Source: Rapana venosa
Taxonomy: Eukaryota > Mollusca > Gastropoda > Neogastropoda > Muricidae
NCBI GenBank assembly: GCA_028751875.1
Contig: CM054156.1
Span: 56,002,561 to 56,066,560, forward strand
DNA length: 64,000 bases
Reading direction: 5' to 3'
Numbering within the stretch: position 1 is the stretch's first letter; the number at the start of each line of letters is the position of its first letter. Of the stretch, positions 32,086-45,200 are shown piece after piece. Both the position numbers and the translations under genes were made by a program. The notes under the pieces are model-generated. The model did no database searches, was not told where the DNA came from, and saw only the letters and a program-made list of their open reading frames with translations.

Positions 32086-32309
32086 AAAACCCAGTCGAAC
32101 CCTTTCTTTTTTTAAAGCAGTTTCATTTCGGGGAACTTTCATCAATTCAAAAATCTGTCCCTCTAATGGGGGAGGTTTTTTCCACACAAACTTGACTTTT
32201 TTTCTTTCTTGCCTCTGTAGTCAAAACATGCATTTTCTCGCCTTTTAATAAATTGAGTGGGCTACCAAGGGTATAAAAACACCCCACACGGTTTTTTTTT
32301 ATAAAAAAA

Positions 32310-32440
32310 ATTCGCGAGTGCGTGGGGTGTGTGGTGTGGGTGTGTGGTGTGTGGTGTGTTTTGTTTTTGTGTGTGTGCTGTGTGTGGTGTGTGTGTGGGG
32401 GTGGTTTGAGGGGTGATGAGTGTGTGTGGGAGCATGCGGT
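32310..32440 (+). repeat. GT-rich simple sequence
   Basis: GTGTGGTGTG words. Confidence 0.85.
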
Positions 32441-32454
32441 TGGGGGTTTTATTA

Positions 32455-32625
32455 TTATATTTTAAAATTTCGAGAATAATTAATAAGCACCAAGGGACTA
32501 TTAATCCATCCCCCTTGTGTATCAGTTTTTAAATTTTTTTCATCCGTTCCCGCTTGCACACAATGGCCTACTCTTTAAAAGAAAACGGAACGGGGTTTTA
32601 ACGTGTGCCAAAATGTTCTTGAGTG
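32455..32625 (-). repeat. Dispersed repeat family A, copy 6
   Basis: AATTTCGAGAATAATTAATA, TTTTTTTCATCCGTTCCCGC, TTGCACACAATGGCCTACTC (about 32,554), AACGGAACGGGGTTTTAACG and TGTGCCAAAATGTTC follow family A order in reverse. More eroded than the 28.6 kb copy. Confidence 0.78.
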
Positions 32626-32654
32626 TGGTTTTGTTAATTTTGCTTTTTATTTTA

Positions 32655-32685
32655 CAAGAAAGAGAGAGAGAGAGAGGAAAAAGAG

Positions 32686-32724
<39 letters not shown>

Positions 32725-32750
32725 GAGAGTGAGAGAGAGGAAGAAACCCC
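32655..32750. repeat. GA microsatellite
   Basis: (GA)n with interruptions, about 90 bases. Confidence 0.9.
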
Positions 32751-32949
32751 AAAAACAGGCAGACAGACAAAAATAAAAAAGAAAATTCAGCTTTTTTCAA
32801 GTTTGGAAACGATTTCCGAAAAAATAATGGGCGATCAAAAACATAAGAACAACCACACATCCTCACAATCCCCTAACCCTCACCCATTTGACATAAAAAC
32901 CCCCCCATAAAATTTGGGCCGCAGTGTTTCCCCAAAACGCGAGACCTCA

Positions 32950-33300
32950 CTGCAAAACCCAACTTTGTCCAAGAAGAGAAAGAGGGGGAGAAGGGAAAAG
33001 GGGAGAGAGAGAGGAGGAGAAGAGAGAAAAAGGGGAGAGAAAGAAGAAGACCGCAGACAGCAGACAACAGAGAGAGAACAAAAAACAACAGAGACAGAGA
33101 CAAAACAAGACAACAGACAGAGGGAAAAAGGGGGGGGGGAAAAAAAGGGGGAGGAGGAGGGGGAGAAGAAAACAAAACAAGAAAACGAAAAAGAAAAGAA
33201 CAAGATGAAAAAAAAAAAAAGCGAAGAAACAAGAATAAGAAGCAAACAACGAGAATTAAACTTTTTTGTAAAAAAAAAAAAAAAAAAACTTTAAAAACCT
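32950..33300. repeat. Purine-rich tract
   Basis: Almost entirely A and G with scattered C at 32,968-33,245, then A homopolymers. Opposing Lys/Glu and Phe/Leu frames are artefacts. Confidence 0.8.
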
Positions 33301-33855
33301 GACCAACACAATCCCCCCCCCCCCCCAACCACTAAAAAAATCCCGAAACAAACCCCGCACTACTTACATCCCTATTTAAAAAAAAAAAAAAAAAAAAACC
33401 AACTTTTTTTTTCATCAAATTAAAATAAAAAAAAAAATAAAATAAAAAATGAAACCCACCACTTCAAAAACACATCAAAACCCCACAACAACAACCCAAA
33501 AATCACTCACGGTCCAAACGCACGAAAGAACACGCGCGGCATCCACAACGGAGACTGTGTTTGTCCCCGCCCATTACAGGGCCCAAAGTGTCTCTTCGCT
33601 GTCTGCTGTGTGGTATGTATTCTGTCCCCCCTGACCCGATGTCCACCCCTCCCCCTCTCTTGGCCCAATACACACCCCCCAAAAAAAACCCCAAAAACCC
33701 CGCAGTCCAATCCATCGCATGCGTGCGGCGAAATGCTGCTTTCTGCGCTGCTCTAATAATCGGTGGTGGCAAACCCCTCCCACTTCTTTTTCAAACTCCC
33801 CCACAAAAACTCCCAGGGAAAATAAAATATTTTTCTAATTTTTAAAAAAACGTCG
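33301..33855. other. Unassigned sequence
   Basis: C and A homopolymers to about 33,450, then about 350 bases of mixed sequence (33,500-33,840) without a recognised gene or repeat. Confidence 0.5.
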
Positions 33856-33989
33856 CCGTCGTTTTTCGTCATCATCATCATCATTTTCATAACATCATCA
33901 TCATATCACATCACGCGCGTCGTCGTCGCGTCATTACATCCTCGTCGTTGTCCTCTTCATGTCCGTCATCACATCATCAAAGCCTAAAG
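33856..33989. repeat. CGT/CAT trinucleotide repeat at gap edge
   Basis: CGTCGTC and CATCATCATC triplets running up to the second N run. Confidence 0.85.
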
Positions 33990-34489
33990 NNNNNNNNNNN
34001 NNNNNNNNNNNNNNNNNNNNNNNNNNNNNNNNNNNNNNNNNNNNNNNNNNNNNNNNNNNNNNNNNNNNNNNNNNNNNNNNNNNNNNNNNNNNNNNNNNNN
34101 NNNNNNNNNNNNNNNNNNNNNNNNNNNNNNNNNNNNNNNNNNNNNNNNNNNNNNNNNNNNNNNNNNNNNNNNNNNNNNNNNNNNNNNNNNNNNNNNNNNN
34201 NNNNNNNNNNNNNNNNNNNNNNNNNNNNNNNNNNNNNNNNNNNNNNNNNNNNNNNNNNNNNNNNNNNNNNNNNNNNNNNNNNNNNNNNNNNNNNNNNNNN
34301 NNNNNNNNNNNNNNNNNNNNNNNNNNNNNNNNNNNNNNNNNNNNNNNNNNNNNNNNNNNNNNNNNNNNNNNNNNNNNNNNNNNNNNNNNNNNNNNNNNNN
34401 NNNNNNNNNNNNNNNNNNNNNNNNNNNNNNNNNNNNNNNNNNNNNNNNNNNNNNNNNNNNNNNNNNNNNNNNNNNNNNNNNNNNNNNNN
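33990..34489. other. Assembly gap of 500 N
   Basis: Exactly 500 N. Trinucleotide repeat on the left and the inverted 10-bp satellite on the right, so the true gap may be much larger or negative. Confidence 0.98.
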
Positions 34490-34494
34490 ACAAA

Positions 34495-36275
34495 ATGCAG
34501 TGATGTACTAGCACATGCTTTGTATTACGTGATTCGGGGATTTAGGATTACAGGAATCAGTAATTACAGGGTAATGGTTTCACAGTGTATCACAGTGTTT
34601 AAAAAGTAGCAGTGTTTTTACGGTGTATACAGAGTATTACAGTGTATTACAGTGTTCACAAAGTATTAAAGATTTTTTAAAGTGTATTACAGTGAAGTAC
34701 AGTGTTTTATTGTTATTACGGATTACAGTGCTTGCAGTGTGGTGTCTGGGGGTTACAGGGCTTTGTATTACAGTGCATTACATTGTTTTACGTTATTACA
34801 TGTTTGCAGTGTGTTACAAAGTTTTACGTGAATTAAAGTGTATTAAATTTATTAAGTGTATCACGGTTATTATAGTGTTCAAAGTGTAAACAGTGTATTA
34901 CAGTGTTTTGCAGTGTTTACAATGTATTACGGGTTATACATGTTTTGAAGTTATTACAGTGAAATAGTGTATTACAGTGTATTAATGTATTGCAGTGTAT
35001 TCCAGTGTATTGAGGTTTACAATGATTCGTTTTTTAAAGTGTTTTTACAGTATTTTGCAGTGTATTACTTTTGCTTTGCAGTGTTTTAACATTTATTATA
35101 GTGCTTGCGGTATGTACAATGGTCAGGAATTGTAATACATTGTACTACAGATATTACAGCGTATTAAAGTGTATTACTTTAATTACATGTTTTAAACAGT
35201 GTATTACAGTATTTTAAAGTGATTTAGTGCAATACATGTATGCAGTGTATTACAATGTATTGCGTGTATTCAATGATTAAAGGGTGTATTACAGGGTATT
35301 ACATAAAAAACATGTATTACAGTGTTTTACAGTGCTTTGCAGTGTAGTTACTGTGATACAGTTTTTGTTACGTGCATTACTTTGTATACAGTGTTTACAA
35401 GTGTATTGCGGATTGCATGTATTAAATGTAAAAAGTGATTCAGTCTATTAAAGGGTTAACAGGGAATTACATGTTTTACATGTTGACAGTTTTGCGTGCA
35501 TTGCATTTAGTGTATTGTGTACACTGCGTTGATTACATGTATTACATGTATTACAGTGTTTTACAGTGTTTACAGTGTTTTACTTTATTACACTTTTTTA
35601 ACAGTGTAATAAAGTATAAACACTGTTTTACAGTTTTTAATGGCTTACAGTGTACTACAGTGTACACAATGTATTACGGTATTACAGTGCTTGCGTGTAA
35701 TTCGTGGCACGGCATTGTATTACAGTTTTTAAAAACAGCGTATTACGTGTTTTACGTGATTACATGTATTACAATGTTTTACAGCTATTTCAGAGTTTAC
35801 AGAGTTTTACGTGAAATTTCAGGATTCAGTGAATTACGTGTTTTACAAGAATACAGGGATTGCAGTGTATTGCAATGTATTGCAGTTTATACATGTATTA
35901 AAATTATTAATGTACACAGGATTGCGCGTTTTCAATGTAAAAGGGTATTCCCAAATTACAATGACTAATTGATTAAATTTTTTAAAGTGATTGCAGTGTG
36001 GGTACTGGGGAAAAGGGCATTGTAAACAGCGTATTACAGTGTTTTCTTTGAAATTCAGTTATTACATGTAATACAGTGTATTGCGTTTTTACAATGCATT
36101 CAGGTTTTACAGTGTATTGAGTGTATTAAATGTTTTTCAGTGCATTGCGGTAGTGTACTGTGGCACAGTGCATTGTATTCAGTGTATTGCAGTGAATACA
36201 GGTATTAAAGTGTATTACGGGTATTACAATGTATTACAGTTATTTACAGTGCATTGCAGTGTGGGGACTGTGTAA
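34495..36275 (-). repeat. 10-bp satellite TGTAATACAC, inverted array
   Basis: Reads GTGTATTACA on the plus strand, the reverse complement of the arrays at 39.3-46.5, 55.6-62.8 and 63.3-63.85 kb. The internal marker appears reversed as GTGTACTGTGGCACAGTGCA at about 36,150-36,172. Many one-base deletions and insertions break the 10-base register, more than in the forward arrays. Confidence 0.88.
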
Positions 36276-36294
36276 CACTACTCCCCAAAACAAC

Positions 36295-37770
36295 AGAACT
36301 TGTGCATAAGAGAAAAACAACTTTCCTTCATATTTAAAAAAGGCAAAATCATACAGTCCACAAATCAAGGTGATACTGCTTGTCTTCAAATTACAGACCA
36401 ATTTCAATTCTGTCTGTCTTCTAAACCCTTTGAAAACATATCCAAAAATCCGTATATTCCCTACATTGTAACCAACAATCTATAAATGAAGACAGTCAGG
36501 ATTTTCGGAAAAAATATTCCTGTCACACAACGCTTACACAAATTAACAGACAGTCTCCTACACAATAACAAATGAAAATAAAATATACAGGCCTTCTTTT
36601 TGTTGACTTTGAAAAAGCATTTTTGATGTAATCAATCATTCCTTTACTATTGCCGTAAACTTCACTGTATAACTGAACACCAGAAACGAATAAATCTTTT
36701 GGAAAAGCATTTTGTCGAATAGGAAGCAGCTATAGCTGCAATAATCAAACACAAGAACAGTACCTATTAAACATGGAGTACCACAAGGCCATATTGGGTC
36801 TACTTCTTTTTTCAATCTATGTAAGATGACGTACCCCAATTTTCTAGAATGTAGCTGGTGAAATGTTTACTGATGACACATCCCTCTATTGTAGTGACTC
36901 TGACCCCACAGACTTAACAATCAAACAAACTTCAACACAATATTGACATATTGGTCCCTTGGACTCAGCTAAACCAAATGTTCCCTAAATACCGAAAAAC
37001 TAAGTGTATGTATGTACTAAGCAAGACAAAAGAGACAAAAGAGAAAGATAAATTCAACCACCTTTGATAGGTAAAAGAGTAGATTTGACGAAGTTTGACT
37101 CACACAGAATTCGGGTGTAATCAGTGACAAAATCTAACTTGGACTGACCATGTGATTGGCGCTAGGAAAACGTCTTTCTTACAAGCTACTTCAGTTATCA
37201 AAAATAAAAACATTTTACCTGAATAACCACTCCACTCGCAAACCTCTTTTTTGCGGCCATATTTATTGCCTATAGTTTGACTATCTTCATCTCTTTGGAC
37301 AGCTTGCAGTGCTACCAATTTTAAAATTGATTCATAGATTTATATAAAAGAGCACTGGAAACTTGTACTAATAACTAAAATCAAGCTCCTAACCATCAAC
37401 GATTATAAGGAAACAAATACCTACCTTCAAAAACAGACTTTATCTAAATAAAGCTCTATTTGTCCAAATTGTCAATGAAAAGCCCCTCCAAAGATCACCA
37501 ATAGCTACAAAATCAATGACCACAGACATAATCATCTACTAACCATTCCGAGACCAAGAAATAATCTTTACAAACAAGCTTCTTGTCCTCCAGGTAGTCA
37601 ATTACGGAACAAAGCTCACAAAACGCTTAAAAGTATCAAAACAAAAATCAGTTCAAGACACAGCTAAAAAGTGAAACCATCTAATGCAGGAATGCCTTGA
37701 ATTGACTAATAAGCAAAATCACCATTACTTACATATACAGCACTAATGGTATTCCTTACAACAAAAATTC
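36295..37770 (+). mobile_element. Truncated LINE: RT half, first duplicated copy
   Basis: The 3' portion of the LINE at 51.3-54.1 kb, starting abruptly at AGAACTTGTGCATAAG. Motifs: a SKPFEKHI-like segment near 36,420; FVDFEKAF (about 36,597-36,621), an RT motif with one catalytic Asp; VPQG (about 36,779-36,791); FTDDTSLY (about 36,869-36,892) in place of the usual F/YADD; NTEKLSVCMY near 36,987; and STRKPLF near 37,231. Stops and frameshifts occur throughout. Compared by eye, it is identical to 52,627-54,102. The endonuclease and ORF1 are missing here because the copy begins inside the element. Confidence 0.85.
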
Positions 37771-37980
37771 ACGTATGTCTTACGAGACCTAAGAAGTCTA
37801 CAGTCACACACTGTATATGTGTGGAGGGAGGGGAGGCAGGAAAGAGGGCCCACTAATTTATGCAAAGAAAGAAGAGTAATCTAGGCAAAGCAGTAATAAT
37901 CTGCAATGTTGAAACAAGTTGGAAGGAGAAATTTTAAAAAAATCTTTTTATGTAAAGACCTGATAGCTTGGATAGTGTGT

Positions 37981-37982
<2 letters not shown>

Positions 37983-38017
<35 letters not shown>

Positions 38018-38025
38018 TCTCTCAC

Positions 38026-38061
<36 letters not shown>

Positions 38062-38068
38062 GACTCCA

Positions 38069-38099
<31 letters not shown>

Positions 38100-38260
38100 G
38101 CCATCTCTCTCATCATCTCTCATCGACTCTCTCCTCTCTCACTCTCCTCTCCTCTCTCATCCTCACTCTCTCTCATCTCCCTCTCTCTCCCCTAACTCTC
38201 CCTCTCTCTCCTCCTCCACTCCTCTCCCTCCTTTCCTTTCCTCTCCACTCCTCATGCCTT
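37983..38260. repeat. CT microsatellite
   Basis: (CT)n with CCT/CAT interruptions; repeated at 54,315-54,592 in the duplicate. Confidence 0.92.
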
Positions 38261-39224
38261 TGGTCTTGTCTAATTCAATAGATTATCGTGATGTTTTTTT
38301 TTTTTATTGCAGTAGAGATGAGATTATTAGTACTATTATAAGCGATACTGTTATTAGTATGATATAGTTTTTAGTTTAGATAGTCCAGTGGATTATGGGC
38401 TTTTGAATTATGTATCGTATAGGGATCTACTTGTTTGGAACATTTGGTCTTTTTTTTAAAACTATTAATTTGAATGAAGGTGTATTTCCCCTTCCCCCTG
38501 ATACTACTCCTCCCCCACAACCCCAACCTTTCCAATGCTCTGTTATCATGGTTATGTTGATTGTCTCAGGTCTGATAGGGATCCATTTGTATACTTGTTG
38601 GTTCATGGTGGAGGCGATTGTTTGTTATAAATTGTAACTCTATTATGATAATCATTATTATAATCTTATTTGCTTTTATCTTGCTATTGAGAGCTATTGT
38701 GTGAAATATGTCATATTATAAAAGCGCTATTTGAAAAAATGAATGAACGCAAAATAAAGCACACCGTTTGCTGGGTGGAGGAGGAGAGGAGGGAGTCATT
38801 GGAAGGTAATAATGGCAGTAATGACAAATGCCTAGTATTTTCTAACGTTTTATTCTTGTACCTTTTTATTTCTAAAGTAAAACAGGAAATAATGATGTAA
38901 CAGTAGGATGAAGTATTTTGTTGTCCCTGACGTTATATGATTTTCTGTTTTTAATTCTTAAAAATATTTATTCAATGTGTGTGGGACGTGAGCCCGCACG
39001 CGTCGGCGTGCATGAGTATGGAGTGAGCATGTATATGTGTATAGTGGAAATTGTATTTTCATGTATCTCCTTATACGCTTTTTCCTCTTTTTTTTACTGG
39101 TTAAAATTTAACGGTAAATGATGCAATAAAATACATTCTTAGTATAATCATTACGAAATTTGTTCTTAGATAGATGGCTTGATCAAAAAAAGCAAATGCA
39201 TTGCTTATTCAATGTACTATCTGG
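38261..39224. other. AT-rich sequence before a LINE-type tail
   Basis: About 960 bases without readable protein motifs. Short open frames (for example 75 codons at 38,410) have no domain. Likely the 3' untranslated region of a retroelement ending at the TTGAC tail, by position only. Confidence 0.5.
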
Positions 39225-39262
39225 AAATAAAATTTTGACTTGACTTGACTTGACTTGACTGT
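39225..39262 (+). mobile_element. LINE-like 3' end with (TTGAC)n tail
   Basis: GGAAATAAAATTT followed by four to five TTGAC units at about 39,235-39,260. An AATAAA-like signal then a short tandem repeat is a usual non-LTR 3' end. The satellite follows directly. Confidence 0.7.
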
Positions 39263-42200
39263 CAGCCACTGTCAGACACTGTAATACACTGTAATTCACT
39301 GTATAGCCCTTTAATAGACTGTAATACACTTTAATACATTGTAATACACTGCAATACACTGTAATACACTGTAATAGACTGTAAGGCACTGTAATACAAA
39401 AACTGTATCACAGAACACTACACTGCAATGCACTGTAATACACTGTAATACACTGTAATTCACTGTAATACACTGTAATACATTGTAATACACTGCAGTA
39501 CACCTGTATTACATTGTAATACACTTTAATTCACTGTAATACACTTTAATACATTGCAATACACTGTAATACATTGTAATACACTGTAAAACACTACAAT
39601 ACACTGTAATACACTGTCAGATACAAATGCACGTACCACAGGTACCACACTGCAATTCACCTGTAACATACTTAATACATTTTAATACACAACGATACAT
39701 TGCAATACACTACAATACACTGTATTACACTGTGATACACTGTGATACACTGTAATGCACTGTAATACAATGCACTGTACCACAGTACACTACACTGCAA
39801 TGCATTGTAATACACTGTAATACCATGTAATACACTGTACTTCACTGTAATACACTTAAATTCATTGATAGACACTGCAATACACTGTAATACACTGTAA
39901 TACACTGTAATACACCGTAATACATTGTAATGCACTGTAATACATTGTAATACACTGCAATACACTGTAAAACACTGCAATACACTGTAATACAATGCAC
40001 TGTACCACAGTACACTAGACTGCAATGCACTGTAATACAGAGTAATACATTGTAATAAACTGCAATACATTGTAATACACTGCAATACACTGTAATACAC
40101 TGCAATACACTGAAATACACTGTATTACTTGTAATACACTGTAATACACTGTAATACACTGTAATACGCTGTAATACATTGTAATACACTGTAATACATT
40201 GTAATACACTGTAATAAGCCTGAAATACACTGTAATACACGTAATACACTGTAAAAAAACCTGTAATAACAATGCACTGTGCAACATACTTTACACTGCA
40301 ATGCATGTAATAAACTGTAATACATTGTAGTACACGGTAGTACACATGAAAATACATCTGTAAAACACTGTAATATACTCTTAATACACTGTAATAAAGT
40401 GTAATACACTGTAATACGCTGTAATACACTGTAATACACTGTAATACACTGTAAGACAACCACTGTAACCACAAGTAGACTACACTGCAAGGCAACGTCA
40501 GACACTGTCAGATACTGTAATAAACACTGTAATTCCACTGAATAAAAAAATAAAATAAACACAAAAAAAAAAAAACAAAAAAAACTCCTTTAATAGACTG
40601 AATACACTTTAAATACATTGTAATAACACGTAATACACTTTAATGCACTGTAATACTAAAACGTAATCACAGTACACCTACAATGGCAATGCACTGTAAT
40701 ACACAGTAATACACTGTAATTCTCTGCAATACAAACGTAATACACCGTAATACAATTAATTCACAGCATACATTGTAATACACTGCAATACACAGTATTG
40801 GCACTGTAATAACGTAATATATGTAATGACCCTGTTATATCACTGTAAATACACTGTAGATATAATGTAATACACTGTAATACGCTGTAATACACTATAT
40901 GTAGTAACAATGTATTACAATTCACTGTACCACATACCCATACACTGCAAAGACACTGTAATAAATTTTAATACACTGCATTACACTATAATACACTGCA
41001 ATACACTGTAATACACTTTTATACACTGTAATACATTGTAACACAATGCAATACACTGCAATACACTGTAATACACTGTAATACACTGTAGTACACTGTA
41101 ATACACTATACTTCGCTGTAATACACCTCAATACACTGTAATACACTGTAATACACTGTAAGACATTGTAATACACTGCAATACACTGTAATACACTGCA
41201 CTGTACCATAGTACACTACACTGCAATGCACTGTAATACACTGTAATACACTGCAATAAACTGTAAGGCGATGCACTGTACCACAGTACACTACACTGCA
41301 ATGCACTGTAATACACTGTAATACATTGTAATACACAGCAATACATTGTAATACACTACAATACAATGTATTACACTGTGATACCTGTAATACACTGGTA
41401 ATACATTGTAATTACACTGTAATAACAATGGCACTAACCACAGTACACTACACTGCAATGCACTGTCTTATCAATTGTAATACTATGTAATATACTGTAA
41501 ATTCACTGGTACTAAACACTTTAATACCCGTAATCACTTTAATACAATGAAAAGACTGCAATACACGTAACTACACTGCAATAACACTGTAATCATCACT
41601 GTAATACACTGTACTACAATGCAACTGTACCACAGTACACAACACGTAATACAACTGTAAATTACTGTAATACCCTTAATACACTTTATACACTGCGAAC
41701 ACTGAATACACCTGTGAAAACACTGTAATACTCGTAATACACTGTAATACACGGTAATACACTGTAATACATTGTAATAAACGCAATACATTGTAAATAC
41801 CACTGCATACACTGTAATAACACTGCAATACACTGACATACACTGTATTCTTGTAATATCCTCGTATACACTGTAATACACATGTAATAACCACTGTAAT
41901 ACACTGTAATCACTGTAATAACTGAAGAACTGTAATACAATGCACTGTACCACAGTACAACTACACTGCATTGCACTGTATAACACTGTAATGCACTGTA
42001 AGACACTGTCCTTCACTGAAATAACACATTAATACACTGTAATACACTGCGATACACTGTAATACACTGTGATACACTGTAATACTCGTTAATACACTAT
42101 AATTACACTGTAATACACTGTAAAACATTGTACATACATGGTAATAAACTGCAATACATTGTAATACACTGCAATACCCACTGTAATACACTGTAATACT

Positions 42201-45200
42201 CGGTAATAACACTGTAATACCCTGTAATACATTGAAAAACACTGTGATACACTGTGATACACTGTAATACTCTGTAATACACTGTAATACACTGTAAACA
42301 ATATAATGCAATTAATAACACAGTAATTCATGCACTGTACCACGTAACATTACACTGCAATGAAACTGTTATACATTGTAAACACTGAATAACACTTAAT
42401 ACACTGCAATACATTGTAAATACACTGTAATACATTGTAAATACATTGTAATCAAAATGCAATACACTCTAGAAAATTGTAAACACATTAATACACTGTA
42501 ATACACTGTAATTACATGTAATATACACTGTAAATACATTGGTAATACACGTAATACACTGCTAATACACTGTAATACTTTGTAATACAATGCACTGTAC
42601 CACAGTGCACTACACTACAATGCACTGCAATACATTGTAATACACAGCAATACACTGTAATACACTGCAATACACTGTAATACACTGTAATACACTTTAA
42701 TACATTGTAATACCTTGCAATACACTATATTTTACTGTAATACACTGCAACACACTGTATTACACTGTAATTCACTGTAAAAAACTGTAATACACAGTAA
42801 TACATTGCACTGTACCACAGTACACTACACTGCAATTGCACTGTAATACACTTTAATACACTGTAATACACTGTAATTCACTGTAATACACTTGAAAACA
42901 CTGTAAAACACTGCAATACACTGTAATACACTGCAATACATTGCATTGTACCACAGTACACTACACTGCAATGCTCTGTAAACACTGTAACCACACTGTA
43001 AAACACTGTAATAACTTTGCAATACACTATTAAATACACTTAATAACATGTAATACACCGCAAAAATACTGTAAACACCTGTAATACACTGTAATACACT
43101 GCAACACACTCTAAATACACGGTAATACAATGCACTGAACCACAGTACACACACGAATTCACTGTAATTCACTGTAAATACACTGTAATACACTGCAAAC
43201 ACACTCAAACACCTGTATTACACTGTATTACAATTATTACACGTCAAACACAGCACTGTGCTTCCCATGCACTACACAACATGTAATCCTATACACTTTA
43301 CCGCAGTACCTTCACTGTACTCCAGTACACTACACTGGAATACACTGCACTAAACTGAAATACACTGCACTGTACTGTGGTACATTATATTGTTAAACAT
43401 TTTACAACACCGCACTCTGCCGCAGTTTACTACACTGTAATACACTGTAATACAATGCACTGTACCACAGTACACTACACTGCAATGCACTGTAATACAT
43501 TGTAATACACTGCAATACACTGTAATACACTGCAATACACTGTAATACACTGTAATACATTGTAATACACTGCAATACACTGTATTAAACTGTAATACAC
43601 TGTAATACACTGTAATATACTGTAATATACTGTAATCCACTGTAATACACTATAACACACTTTAGTACACGTAAATGCATTGTAAAACACTGCAATACAC
43701 TGTCAATATACTGCAAAACACTGTAATACACTCTAATTACACTGAATACACTGTAATACAATAGCACTTTAGATTACCACAGTACACTACACTGACAATG
43801 CAATGATAATCCACTGTAATACACTGTAATTCACTGTAAAATACACCTTAATACACTGTAAATACCTTTAATACACTTTTCACACTGTAATACACTGTAA
43901 TACACTGCAATACACTGTAATACACTGTAATTTAATGTAAGACACTGCAATACACTGTAATACAATGCACTGTGCCACAGTACACTACACTGCAATGCAC
44001 TGTAATACACTTTAAATTTACAATGTAATACACTGTAATTCCCTGAAATAAACTTAATACATTTAAAACACTGCAAAACACTTAATACACTTAATAACAA
44101 TGTAGTACACTGTAAATCATTAATACACTGTAATACATTGTAATAAACTGCAATACATTGTAAGAAACCGCAATATCACTGTAATACACTGCAATACACT
44201 GAAATACACAGTAATACACTGTAACAAATGTAATACACTGAAAAAAAAAATAAAACTATACACTGCACCTTACGGCAGTCACTACACTACATGTAATACA
44301 TCAACACATGTACCGCAGTCACACTTCACTGTACTCCAGTAACACTAACTGTAACTACACTGCAACTAGAACTGAAAATACCCTGCAACTGTTTAACTAT
44401 TGTACATTAGATTTTAAACACATTTATAACACCGCACTAAACGCCGCATTATACTACCCTGTAATACACTGTAATACAATATAATACCGTGTAATACACT
44501 GCAAATCACTTTATTACACTGTAATACACTGCCAACAGTGTAATACACTGCAATACATTGTATTACACTGTAATACATTGTAATACTCTGTAATACGCTG
44601 TAATGCAATGCACTGTACCACATTACACTACACTGCAATGCACTGTAATACATTGTAATAAACTGCAATACACTATAATACACTGCAATACACTGTAATA
44701 CACTGTAATACACTGTAATGCATTGTAATACACTGCAATACACTGTAATACACTGTAATACGCTGTAATACACTATAATACACTGTAATATGCTGTAATA
44801 CAATGCACTGTACCACAGTACACTACACTGCAATGCACTGTAATACATTGTAATACACTGCAATACACTGTAATACACTGCAATACACTGTAATACACTG
44901 TAATACAATGCACTGTACCACAGGACACTACACTGCAATGCACTGTCAGACACTGTCAGACACTGTAATACACTGTAATTCACTATATAGCCCCTTTAAT
45001 AGACTGTAATACACGTTAAAAATATTGTAAATAAACTGCCATAACAACGTTAATAACACCGCAATACACTGTAATACAACTGTAACACACTGTAATGCAA
45101 CTGTAATACAAAAACTTATCACAGAACACTACACTGCAATGCACTGTAAACACTGAATACACTGTAATTCACTGTAATACACTGTAATACATTGTAATAC

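Noticed and set aside
31061..32248. 395-codon His/Thr/Pro/Ser-rich open frame on plus
   Set aside because: Lies in A/C/T-only simple sequence where stop codons are rare; no domain and opposing frames are also open.
33948..34609. Frames of 176-216 codons around the second gap
   Set aside because: Mostly N.
34495..36275. Regularly spaced repeats reminiscent of a CRISPR array
   Set aside because: No unique spacers; the unit is a 10-bp satellite in a eukaryotic context without cas genes.
37906..38637. Duplicated 153- and 75-codon frames, also at 54,238-54,969
   Set aside because: The first is the CT microsatellite read as Ser/Leu; the second has no domain and exists twice only because the segment is duplicated.
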